Positions 29,896 through 41,943 of a stretch of 64,000 bases of DNA are shown here, piece after piece. Position numbers and translations under genes: made by a program. The first letter of the stretch is position 1; each line of letters starts with the position of its first letter. The stretch comes from Cervus elaphus (Eukaryota; Chordata; Mammalia; Artiodactyla; Cervidae). Location: NCBI RefSeq assembly GCF_910594005.1, contig NC_057818.1, positions 61,764,001 to 61,828,000 on the forward strand. Direction: 5' to 3'. The notes under the pieces are model-generated. The model saw nothing but the letters and a program-made list of their open reading frames with translations. It ran no database searches and was not told the origin of the DNA.

Positions 29896-30475
29896 ACTGC
29901 AGCCAGGAAATAAAAAAATCTCCTCCTTGGAAGGAAAGTTATGATAGAACTACATGGTGTATGAAAAAGCAAAGGAATCACGTTGCCAACAAAGGTCCCT
30001 ATAGGCAAACTATGGATTTTCCAGTAGTCAGCTCGGGATGTGATTAAAGAAGTGATGTCAGTTCGTCCATAAAGAAGGCTGAGCATAGAAAAATCGATGC
30101 TTTTGGATTGTGGTGCTGGAGATCAGTCTTGAGAGTCCCTTAGAGAGCGAGGAGATCAAACCAGTCAGTCCGAAAAGAGACCAACCGTGAATATTCATTG
30201 GAAGGACTGATGCTGAAACTGAGGCTCCAGTACTTTGGCACATGATGCAAATATCGGACTCATTGGTAAAGAACTCGAGGCTGGGCAAGATTGAAGGCAG
30301 GAGGAGAATGGAATGATAGAGGATGAGACGGTTAGATGGCATCACCAACTCAATGGACATGAGTTTGAGCAAACTCCAGGAGATGGTGAAAGGCAGGGAA
30401 GCCTGGCACGCTGCAGCCCACGAGGCTGCAATGAGTCAGTCATGACTGAGCGACTAAACAACAGCAACACATCAC
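29896..30475 (+). mobile_element. BovB LINE 3' fragment
   Basis: The stretch includes 'ggattttccagtagtcagct', 'gatgcttttggattgtggtg', 'ttcattggaaggactgatgc' and the standard tail ending 'gactgagcgactaaacaac'. This is the non-LTR RTE family typical of ruminants. Its coding frame is decayed. Confidence 0.88.
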
Positions 30476-30479
30476 TGAT

Positions 30480-32040
30480 AGGGCACAGACTGGGAATTCG
30501 TGGAGGGTGTGTCTGGTTTTTTCCCAGGGAAACAGGGGGCCTAGTGGGGGTCTCAAATCAGTGATAATGGGGAGGGGTGGCTCTCGGCAGTAAGCCTTTT
30601 GCTGGAAGTGAAGTGAAGTGGTAGAATTCTTTAATCTTTGCTCTTGTCCATAATTACAGGATCTGAAGTAAGCTTCAACTCTGTCATCATAAGCGATAAT
30701 TCCAAGAAAAGTCAAAGAAGATAAATACAGATGTAATAGTTAAAAATGGAACCTTAGGAATATAACCCAATAATAATAAAAACAACAAGGAAAGCCTGAG
30801 AACCTCGATGTATGTAACTTAAAACGTCAGTGAGGAGCCCTGCATGATCCTTTGGGCTGTGTTGTGTCTGGTCCTGTCACATCTTAGAGACATGAGTACA
30901 TGTTGAAAGACGTTCCTCTGAATCAACAAGTCAGAGGTCTGGGTTGAACCAGAACCCAGAGGTTATATTGATGCCAAATCTTGGCTTTCTGTGCACAAAT
31001 GCCAAACCGAAATATTTGAAATACAAAGACAGAGACAGAGTTATGGAGGATGAAGAGTGGCTTTATATATGTGCGAGGCTAAAAGGGAACACTTTAGGCC
31101 CCCTCCCTGGTGCGTAGGGAGATGTTATATTGTCCACTAGGGATATATGCTAAGGATCAAGTCAGTAACAGTCTTGTATTCTTGTTTCCTCTGCAAAGTT
31201 CTAAAAGGATGGGGTTGGTGACAAGATTAAGTTTTGTGCAGGGTCTTAGGTGGTCTCCTCATCAGTGCAGTGGTAAAGAATCCACCTGCCAGTACAGGAG
31301 ACCTGGGTTCCATTCCTGGGTCGGGAAGGTCCCCTGGAAGAAGAAATGGCAACCTATTTTGTGTCCATTGGGTCACAAAAGAGTTGGACACGATTGTCAC
31401 AGCGTGAGCATCCTTCTTTGCTTAGCAACTGTTCTGCCCTTTGGAACTCACAGAAGGTGATGGAGGTTGCAGTCCTGTCTATAGGAAACGGGACCCAAAA
31501 AGGCCTCTGTGCCTGGGAGACCCACAGGGCCCAGCTCTGCAGCCTCAACACTAGGAAAAATATTTTCCATTTTGCCATTTGTCTGGTGATCACAGAAAAA
31601 AAAGTCTTTGCACAGTATTCTGGATATTATGTGTATCATTAGACAGTAATGAAATATCACACTGATGTAACTAAATTATCCCCTCATCTCCTCTTTTACC
31701 AGCTGTGCTCTGGTGAAGAAATAGCTGGTGAGAATAAGCCTTTCTTCATTAATAAAGTGAAAAAGCAGGCAGTTGTTTTCTGTGCCCTGAGAAAGAAAGC
31801 TGCATGTGAATTGGCCACGTTCCGCATGCAGACAGTACACACGGATGTGGACAGATGTGGTGTTACCTTAAAACAGTTTGGCCAAGAACCCTGGGGGAAA
31901 GTCTTCACAAAATTCCAAGAGTATATATACTGAGGATTTAGCACATATGAAGTAGTAAAGATAAACTGAACTGAATTACCCAAGAAATACTCAACATTGT
32001 TGGGAAAACAAAATGAAACACCAAAGTGATTGGGCCCGGA
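30480..32040. other. Spacer between units 1 and 2, mostly unassigned
   Basis: A Bov-tA-type SINE lies at about 31,250-31,410. Other parts, including an open frame at 31,649-31,933 plus, show no recognisable protein or element. No counterpart was found in the repeated units. Confidence 0.4.
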
Positions 32041-32044
32041 AATT

Positions 32045-32135
32045 ATACTGAGAGGATAACAGGCAGGGAGGTCAGGGGTCTCCAAATGCAGGATATAGGC
32101 TGCAAGTGTCAATGTTTTTTCTCTTCATATCCTCT
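32045..32135 (+). mobile_element. LTR fragment related to the unit 2 solo LTR
   Basis: The stretch 'gaggataacaggcagggagg' through 'gctgcaagtgtcaatg' matches the start of the solo LTR at 48,815-48,880. Confidence 0.55.
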
Positions 32136-32564
32136 GAACTTCTATTTATTACCTAATAAATATTGCCAAACATTAATATTCTTAATGTTCTTATGCTACT
32201 ATAAAACTGTCATAAGAAATAGACAGTAAATAGCAATTTATCTGCTAGTAAAATAGATTAATAGTAATTTATACATCTTCAACACCATATAGAACAATGG
32301 AAAATATGTGTACAGCACGAAAAGGAATGTAATAAATTCAAAGCACGAGTGAACATTCAGTGTTTTGTTAAACAGTCTCACAGTGTTCTTCTGATGTTTG
32401 ACTACTGACATCTTTGGACTTTACCTGGTGCCATCTTGTTCCAGTGGGTGACTGCAAAGTAACAAGAACTGAAATGCTGGGGAGTGAATATATGAAATTT
32501 CTAGTTTAGTAAACAAAAAAAGTTCCCATCATATAGTGTGCCTTCTAAATTATTTCCAGGGCTT

Positions 32565-32695
32565 CCCTGGTGGCTCAGCCGTAAGGAATTTGCCTGCCAA
32601 TGCAGTAGACAAGGGACCAATAACTCCTGGTCTGGGAAATTCCATATGCTGTAGAGCTCCTGACCCCATGAGCCACAATTATTCAGCCAACAAAA
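32565..32695 (+). mobile_element. CHR-type SINE fragment
   Basis: The fragment starts 'gggcttccctggtggctcag', continues 'ttgcctgccaatgcagtaga', and ends in an A-rich tail. Confidence 0.8.
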
Positions 32696-33889
32696 AATAA
32701 GCAAAAAAAAAAGTTTTTTTCAGAATGCTCCAAGCTCCAAAAGACACGTCACTTTTACCCTTATTTCCAAAGTTTTTTATTTCCTAATTTTTGCATATTT
32801 ATGATTCCTATTTTCACTTCAGGTAAATCAGGCACATACTTTTAGTTTTATTTGGGCACAAAAGATAACATTGGGAAACATAGTGCACATATAAACGGGG
32901 GGTAGGTTTTACAGGGCCAGAATCTATAATTGCTCCGCTATGGACAAAGTGTGGAGAGAATAACTCAAGTGTGTATTGTTAGTATATAATCCCAAAATTG
33001 TCTATTTGATTTCACCATGCAAAGAAACTCGTAGAGATTCTTTCAACCTTGAGAGTCTTTGGGGCATTGCTGATTTCTGTTACGAAGGACTGAGGTGGAT
33101 TAAAACTGTGTTGTTGGAAGAAACATGATCATTCTGAGTTATGGAAACCATGATACAAACTTTATTAGCACACAAGACTTATGATACATTCTGAATAACA
33201 CAGAGGCACACTGTAAATGGCAGCAGGTAATGATGGAGCAGATACACCCACATCCTCTTTCTGGTTCTTCTGATTGACATTTTTCAAGAAAACTGCTCTC
33301 TTCAATGTCCAAGAATAAGTTTCCATTAATCATTTACACACAACAGCAATTGCTAGTTAAGGGAGAAAAGGACCACCATTTCCCTGGTACTATTCTCCCA
33401 CACAATCAGTCCCCAGGAACCTGTCAACCCCCCTCCCATGAAAAGCCCAAGCCCCTCAATGTCCAGCCTGCTCTGGGCATGGTCAGATGGTAGAGCATTC
33501 AGTCCTTTAACCACGGTGAGCTGTGTACAAAATGGCGCCCTGAACATAAAGAGCATGCTGAGTCATGTCATGGTTTTACATGGTTCTCTGTCCCTCGCTG
33601 ATCCTAATTCACACACCACTGATTATATCTCAGTGTCCCTGTTTTACCAGGACAGATATAAATGAACCACACCTAATGAAGTCAGCCCCTTCATCTTACT
33701 GATTTCTTTGCAGAGACCATCATGAAAGTCTCTAAGAAAGCTATAAGAATTTAAAACTTTCAGGAAATAAAGAACAATAATGTGATGTTCCCAAGAAAAT
33801 TCAAGTGATTAAACACACACTGAAGATAACGGGCCATTTCTACCCATGTGATTAAGTTTTAACAATATTTAATTATTCTGCAGTAATAG

Positions 33890-36800
33890 CATAGATTAGT
33901 ACTGGAGAACTGAAGATTTATTTATTCCTCAAATGAATTATCTCTTCTGTGATCTGCTGTAAGAAGTGTCAAAAAAGATGGCCAAATTCATTACAATTGT
34001 AAGGATTCTCTCCAATATGAATTTGGGGAGGGGGGAATCTTGAGGAAATATTGTTTTCTTAAACACGTTTCCAAATTCCTTATAGTGTACAGTTTCTGAC
34101 ACACATGAATCACTTCATTATGCCCACGGTGTGAATATTTCATGGAACAGACTACACAACATTCATTATCTGTCCAAGTTTGCTCTCCATATATATCCTC
34201 TCACATGCCACAGTTTTGATCTTTGAGTTAAAGCTTCAGTGTGCACATTACTTTTGTGTGGTTTCTTGGAAAGACATATATTCTGAAGTCTAGTGTACTC
34301 TGAACCCTCCAGAAAGCCCTTGCCCATCCATTTCCAAGACTCCCCTTCACTATGGAGTCCTGTCTAACACTTCAACTCAAGGTGAAAATTTTCCCTCTCC
34401 CATTGCATTTGAGCATTGCTCCAGAATGTTCCCGAACTTGGATGTTTGGTAAAATCCTTCCCACATATATTACATTTGTGTGGTTTAACTTCAGGATATG
34501 TATTCTTACACACCTAAAGAGTGAGCAGTAACTGTGAAAACTTCCATAAAGCATGAAGTATAAAACTGCCAAACTATAAAGTATTTTGTGAATCCTGAGT
34601 TTAAGGCAGTACCTAAAAGTCTTGCCATATTCTGTACACTGGTAAGGTTCTCTCTAGTACGCATCATCTGATGGCTAGTGCAATGTGAGCCCCAAGTAAA
34701 GGTTTTGCACACTCATGTCATTTGTAAGCTTTCTCTCCAGAATGACTTCTTTACTGAATCGTGTCTTAGGATTGTTGCCTAAAAGCCCTGACACACTCAT
34801 TACATTGACATAATTTCTATCCAGTGTGAATAATTCTCAAGAAGCCTAAGGTGTAAACACCTGACAAAAGCCTAGACATACTGACTACATTCGGATGGTC
34901 TTTCCAGTCCATCACCTGATGTCTTTTGAGGCCTGAATGCCACCTGAAGGATTTGCCACACTCTTACATTTGTGTCTCTGCATTATGAATTCTCTGCTGA
35001 TGGGAAAGACAAGACCTGTTATTGAAGCCCTGGCCACACACAGTCTATTTACATGATTTCCTCCAATCTTAATGTTAAGATTGGAGAGAGAGACTGTGCT
35101 CTAAATGTATGGATTCTCACCAGTATGAATTTTCTCATGTTTTGTAAATAACTGAATACCTTCCAAAAGACTTACCGCACAAACTATGTGGGTAAGATTT
35201 CCATTCAGAATTCGTTCTGTGATGATTAGTTACATATGACCACAGAACCAAAGCTTTGCCCACCTACCACATTCGTGTGGTTTCCTCTAGTTTGACTTTT
35301 CTGAGGGTCAAAAAGTTGATATACTTTATGACTGAAGGGTTTGTCATATAAATTCCACTTATGTGGCTTCCCTCCTGTATGAGCTGCCCAACGGTCAGTT
35401 GAGGCTGAACATGAACTAGAAGCTCTACCAGATTTCTTTCATTGGTATGGTTTCTACAGTATGAATTCTTTGATTAATTATAAGGCCTGAACTCTGACTA
35501 AAGGCTTTGCTACACTCATTACATCTGCACTGAAATGTTTCTCATCATTGCTGTCTTTGTAACGTTTTTCTCCACTATGAATTATCTGATTTCTTAGATG
35601 GTCATTTCAAGCACTGCCCACATACGTGACATTTCTATGCTGTCTATCCTGTATGAACTGCACAATGGTGAGGCTAGCTGTGCTGTAAAACGTTTGTCAG
35701 AATGGTTACGTTTGTAAGGTTTCTCTCCAGTATGAATTCTCCAACGAACTGCAAGGTTTGCATTTAAAGGCCTTGCCACTGAGATCACAATTACATGGTT
35801 TCCCTCCTGTATGAATTCTCTGATGAAATGCAAGGTTTGCAGTCTGACTAAAGGCCTTGCCAGATAGCTCATTATTTATATGGTTTCTCTCCAATGTTTC
35901 CATGAACTGCAAAGACCTGGAACTGAAGACTTTGCCACATAAATTACCTTTCTACACTTTTCCTCCTGTATGAACTACCTGATGCCAACCTAAGGATGAC
36001 TGTGCATTAAAATGTTTGTCCCAATTGTCATATTTGTAAGGTTTCTCTCCAGTATGAATTCTCTGATGAATTACAAGGATTGAATTTCGACTAAAGGCCT
36101 TTCCACACATATCACATTTATATGGTTTCTCTCCAGTATGAACTCTCTGATGAACTACAAGCCTTGCATTTACACTAAAGGCCTTGCCACACACATCACA
36201 TTTATATGGCTTATCTCCGGTATGAACTCGCTGATGATGTTGAAGCTGTGTATGCTGTTTAAAGCAGTGGCCACAGACATCACATTTATATCGTTTCTCT
36301 CCAGTATGATTTCTCTGATGAACTACAAGGGTCAATTTATCACTAAAAGCCTTACAACACATGTTACATTTATATGCTTTTCTCCTGTACGGACTCTTTG
36401 ATGTCTAGTGAGTTCTGAGTCCTGAAGAAAGGTTATGTTACACTTCTTACAACTGTAAGTTTTTTTCTTGTGTGCTTTCTGGTCTGGTCCCAGTTCTGAG
36501 GGATGCATTACAGCATTCTCACGTTTATGACAACTGCCTTTACGGACACTACGAGTTCTCAGAGGTGGCAAACCTGAGGCGCTACTGTTGATATTCGCCA
36601 TGACCTGACTACATTCAGAACCTGTCCCTTCAGATTCCAGCATCTGCAACTGATCTTGAAAGCTTGATCCATGCCTTTCAACAGGCTTATTTCCTGCATC
36701 ACTTCTACTATTATGATCTTGTCTATAGGTGAGATTTTTGTTATGGGATATAGAGGTCCCTCTGTCATTTGTTTCATCATCTGTCCACAGACACTCAAAA

Positions 36801-36948
36801 TCATGCATATTTTCCTGTATCTTTCTGAAGAAAAAATCTTCAATTTCATAGCTTTCGGCTCCTCCAAACACCACTCTTTGAAAAATTTCTTCTTTATCAC
36901 TGTTTCCTTTTGCCTGTAATTTCTTGATCATACATATTTGAGACACAT
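33890..36948 (-). pseudogene. Distal C2H2 zinc-finger exon, unit 2 (dead)
   Basis: The exon starts at 36,948 after an acceptor ending TTTGTAG, in KRAB-compatible phase. The spacer is open ('IKKLQAKGNSDKEEIFQ') down to one degenerate finger, 'CKKCNITF...', whose last histidine is arginine. A 1-nt loss at about 36,380 relative to unit 1 shifts the frame, which stops at 36,332. The next frame (36,362-35,952) keeps about five finger units ('CCKAFSDK', 'CDVCGHCFKQ', 'CDVCGKAFSV', 'CDMCGKAFSR' and a degenerate last one) and ends 'HTGGKV'. Relic fingers continue left to about 34,000. Unit 1 lacks this deletion but has other lesions, so the two copies died separately. Confidence 0.85.
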
Positions 36949-37384
36949 CTACAAATATAAAAACCATATGCAGTCTATCAATTAAAATTCATAAATAAAT
37001 TGTTTCATGCTGAATACATGGTATTACACCAAACAGCATATTCATGCTGAACAGAATTATGCATTTTCCCAATCATGATCTTAAAAATATTTCAAATGCT
37101 AATCAGATAGAACTCTTTAAATATGAAAGAGCAATCACATGTAATCCAAATTAATTTCAGGGTAGCCTAGCTTCAAAGATACAGTCAGAACATATTCATT
37201 TCTTCGATACTCATGTTAGTTCTCAAAGAAAAGGGTATTCTTGCACCATGACTTCTGAACTCATTCTACTTGGTAGTAAACACACTGCTGTCTCATAATT
37301 GAGGAGCAAATATAGCATATTGTACACACTTTATGCATACTTATACATAAGTAAATGGTAAAGAACAGACAGGGTTACGTAGGT

Positions 37385-38510
37385 GACTTGGTAGTAAAGG
37401 ATTAGCCTGCCAATGCAGGAGACGTAGGATAGGGAGCTTCAAACCCTAGGTGGGGAAGATCCCTTGGAGGAGGAAATAGCACCCACTGAACTATTCTTGC
37501 CTGAAAAAAATTCCATGTAAGCAGAGAGAACAGCCTGAGTGCCAGCTCTGAGGCAGGAAGATATTTACTGAACAGAAAACCAGCCAGTGTGACTGCAACA
37601 GAGGGCAAGAAGATGGGGTGATGCCAGGTAGAGGCTGATTTCTGCAAGGCCTATAAACTGAGGATGTTATTTCAAAAGCACCTGGACATCACTTAAGAAT
37701 CTGTAGGAGGAAAGTTAGAGATTTAGGTTTGTTTTTCAGCACTCACTCTGCTAGGTGAGGAGGCTGTTGTTTAGTTGGCTCAGTCATGTCAGACTCTTTG
37801 GGACCCCATGGACTGTAGCCTGTCAGGCTCCTCTGTCCATGGGATTCTCCAGGCAAGAAAACTGGAGTGGGTGGCCATTCCCGTCTCCTGTTCATGTGTA
37901 TTTTGGCATCTTTGGGACATTAAAAATGAATCAAGTGTATTTCAGTAAGTTTATTAATATGCGATTTCCTTTTCACAGCTTCTTTGGTTTGTTTATGCTG
38001 GGCCTTCGTTGCCGTGATCAGCTCTCTCTGCTTGTGGCTGCACTGCATGGAGGTGAGTCTGCAGTGCCCAGGCTTCTCATCGCAGTGGCGTCTCTTTGTC
38101 TCCGAAGTCAAGCACAAGCATTGAGTGACTTGTGAAGGGCGGGGCCAGGCTGAGTGAACACCTACCTGCTTCTTCCTCCCTTTGGTTCCAGAGGTGTCTT
38201 GTCACGGTTAAGGAGTACTTGGTCTCTCATGTCATGTGTTGCATCATTGATTGCTCATTAATTTAAGTAACTGTAAACACTTTTAATAAAACTTTAAAAT
38301 TCTGTGGGATAATCACAATGGAAAGAATCTTTTGGCATAACATTTAGAGTCCTGCATGTCCGATGACAGAGGATGAGATGGTTGGATGGCATCACCGACA
38401 CAATGAGTTTGAGTAAACTCTGGGAGTAGGTGATGGACAGGGAGTCCTAGCTTGCTGCAGTCCATGGGGTTACAGAGTCGGACATGACTGAGCAACTGAA
38501 CCAAACTGTA
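37385..38510. mobile_element. Unit 2 copies of four SINE/BovB fragments
   Basis: Bov-tA-type (37,385-37,530), Bov-A2-like (37,760-37,885), reversed CHR-type (37,970-38,125) and BovB/Bov-A tail (38,350-38,510). All are orthologous in position to those at 4,385-5,520. Confidence 0.7.
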
Positions 38511-39104
38511 CTTGGAGTCCTGCTGATGAGGCTGAAGTGATTCAGAGGCCTGGGAACTGAAACCTAGTCTGGTGGCCAGGTTGAGGTTGGGTGAGGGTTG
38601 ATGTGGGCTGCTGCTGGGGTGGGGCTGGATGTGGGGTGCTAGCTGAACCCAGGAATATTCCTGCAATTAGAATTAATTTAAGCAGTTTAAGTAAACAAGA
38701 ACTGGCTTTCTGTAGGGATGACAAGCTAGAATGTGAAACACACAACTCTTAGAAAGGGCTACTTCATACTAACACTTCTAAGGAGAAACATGTCTTGACA
38801 TTCCACTTCTTCAAGTACCAAGCTTATTAGTCACTGCAGTGGCCCAGCGAAAGTGCACCCTGAGGGGAATGCAGGATTGAGAAAAGCAGGCACCATGCTG
38901 TGTTTTGGACATTCTGGCCTTCGTATTTCAGGAAGGGAAGTGTCTCTTGGGTCCATCTACGTCTTCAGCAAGTCCAGATAAGTTTGGGGGAGTCTCTCCT
39001 GGTTTTCAGATCTCCCAGTTATTGGTTGATGACCCCAAATTTTGTTTGGCAATGTTTTAACATACATAGCGCCCAGTTAAAAGACACTGAGTAGAACCTC
39101 CCTG

Positions 39105-40360
39105 GTGGTGCAGTGGTAAATAATCTACCTGCCAATGCACAGGACCCGGGTTTGATACCTGGTGTGGGAGGATGCCACGTGCCTCACAGCAACTAAGCCC
39201 GAGCAACACAAGTACTGAGCCTGTGCTCCAAAGCCTGTGCTCTGCAACAGCAGCAGCCCCAGCAATGAGAAGCCTGCACACAACTAACCAGAAAGTCGCT
39301 TCTGCTGCTGCAGCTAGAGAAAGCCCACGTGCAGCAAAGAGAGGCTCAGCTCAGCCCATAGAACAGACAGACACTGAGTCCTCTGGACCGACCAAAAGAG
39401 CCTTCAAAACGCCAGTCTCCAACCATACCCCAGCCAAGGTTACGTGGAGAATTCACAGCCCGATTGCTGCAAAAAGACAAAGAAGCCAGCACAATGAAGA
39501 CTCAGCAGAGCCAAAGATAAATTTTAAAGTTTATTAAAGAGAGAAAAAAACTTTTAATGAGAAATGCATTCTTCTTCATAAAAGTTTCTGTTCCATGCTT
39601 ATGATGACAAAGCTTCAAAAACTTATATGAGAAAAACTTGTTTACATCATAATATGTAATACTTAAGCCAATACTTGAATGTCATGGAATGTCAAATTGC
39701 TATATGATCACTTGACAGTGATTAGGCAATTAACTTCTGGTTGAAAAATTGTAATATATTTTCTCTCATGTCTTTGTTGTCCACAACAAACAGATCTTTC
39801 AGAAACGGACAACAAAGCACACTGTCAAATATAAAGTCTTAACAAGAGGCTAGAATCTATTTCCCCCCAAATTATCAACTTGGCACTATTTATAAATATT
39901 TCTATGTGTATTATCTGACTGAACTCAAGTCCTAAAGGAACTGTCTTTCTTTACATTTACAAGGCACCTACTATGTTCCCTGTCATTGTCTACATGCATT
40001 TTAATGTTACAAGTCTCAAAAGAACCCACAGACTTATGTATTAGGGTAAGGCAGGAAAGAAATATAAATTAAACCTTAGAAATGGGTCATAACATGTGGG
40101 TAGAAAAAGTAATGCTAAACTATTGAAAAAAAACAAAAGAAATAGGAAGGCAGGATTTAAGAGATTAGCACTGAAACATATATATTACCATATGTAAAAG
40201 AGCCAGTAAGAGTTTGATACATGAGCCAGTGCTCTGGGACAATCTGGAGGGATACGGTGTTGAGAGAGGTGGGTTCAGGAGGGAAGGGACATATGTACGC
40301 CTATTCATGTTGATGTACACAAAGAACATCACAATATTGTAAAAAAAAAAAAAAAAAATT
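39105..40360 (+). mobile_element. Unit 2 CHR SINE and L1 3' end
   Basis: CHR-type SINE at 39,105-39,360 and L1 3' end at 40,200-40,360, the latter ending in a longer A run than in unit 1. Between them is AT-rich sequence without a gene. Confidence 0.7.
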
Positions 40361-40424
40361 AACTGCTGGTGAGGTAGGCCTGAACACAGCATCAAAGCTT
40401 TCCCAAATCTAGCACATCTGTGTA

Positions 40425-41943
40425 GTTTTCCTAACTTTGAATTCTCTGAGGGTCAAAAAGTTGATGTATTTTACTGCATTCTCTACATGTGTAAGTTTTC
40501 ACTGCAGTATGGATTCTCAGATGATCTGCAATGTCATTCCTTGTGATTGAAGAGTTTGCCACATAAATAACATGTATGTGGTTTCTCTCCTGTATGAACT
40601 GCCTAATGGGCAGTTCATGCTGAACATGCACTAGAAACTCTGCCACATTCATTTCACTTGTATGTTTTCTATACAGTATGAATTCTCTGAATTAAAGGCC
40701 TGAACGCTGACTAAAGGCGTTGTCACAGTCACAACTTTTGCACTAACATGTTTCTCACAACTGTCACATTTCTAATGTTTCTCTCTAGTATGAATTCGCC
40801 AATGGTTTCTAAGTTCGTCATTTCAAGTAAAGCACCAGCCATATATATCATATTTATATGGTTTCTGTCCTGTCTGAACTGCCTGATGATGAGTTATGGA
40901 TGACTGTACCTAAATGGTTTGTCACAATTTTTATATTTCTAAGGTTCTCTCCTCTATGAATTATCTGATGAACTGCAAAGTTTGCATTCACACTGAAAGC
41001 CCTGCCACATATACCTCATTTATATGGTTTCCCTCCAGTATGAACTCTCTGATGAATAGCAAGGTTATCAGTACAAACAAATGCCTTACCACATACATCA
41101 CATTTATATGGTATCTCTCCAATATGAACTCTCTGATGAATACCAAGGTTACCAGTACAAACAAATGCCTTGACACATACATCATATTTATATGGTTTCT
41201 CTCCAGTATGAATTCTCTGATGAAGTCCAAGTTTTGTAGTCTGATTAAAGGCCTTGCCACACACGTCACATTTATATAGTTTCTCTCCAGTATGAAGTCT
41301 TCAATGAACTGCAAGGCATGAAGTTTCACTAAAGCGTTTGTGACATACATCACATTTATATGGTTTTACTCCAGTATGAACTCTCTGATGAACACTAAGG
41401 TTTGCAGCTTGACTAAAGGCTCTGACAAATGTATCACATTTATATGATTTCTCTCCTGTATGGAACCTCCGATGAAGTGCAACCTTTCTCGCTTCATTAA
41501 AGGCCTTGCCACATACATCACATTTATATTGTTTCTCTCTAGTATGTACTCTCAAATGAACAGCAAGGTGTGAACTTACTCTGAAAGTTTTGCCATACAT
41601 ATGACATTTATATGGTTTCACTCCAGTATGAACTCTGATGAGCAGTAAGGTTTCCACTATGACTAAACAGCTCATAATATACATTGCATTTGTATGGCTT
41701 CTCTCCAGTATGAATTCTCTGATGAAGTGCAAGCCTTGTAGTTTGATTAAAAGCCTTGCCACATACATCACATTTATATGGTTTCTCTCCAGTATGAACT
41801 CCCTGATGAACAGCAAGGCTTGAACTTACACTGAAAGCCTTGCCACATATAGCACAATTATATGGTTTCTCTTAACTATGAACTCTCCAATGAACAGCAA
41901 GCTGTCCAGTACGACTAAATGCCTTGCCACACACATCACATTT
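40425..41943 (-). pseudogene. Relic 3' finger array of the unit 2 gene (now 3' untranslated)
   Basis: About 18 finger-sized units at 84-nt spacing continue directly past the stop of the open frame. The first is still in frame and complete ('CDVCGKAFSR...LAVHW') but ends in a second stop just before 'EKPYNC'. A deletion near 41,635 changes frame, and remaining fingers are open in pieces (41,816-41,301 and 41,264-41,016). Beyond about 41,000 the units are badly decayed. The gene therefore once encoded a much longer array. Confidence 0.85.

Noticed and set aside
31649..31933. Plus-strand frame of 94 codons in the unit 1-2 spacer
   Set aside because: No recognisable domain, repeat partner or splice context; length is within chance expectation.
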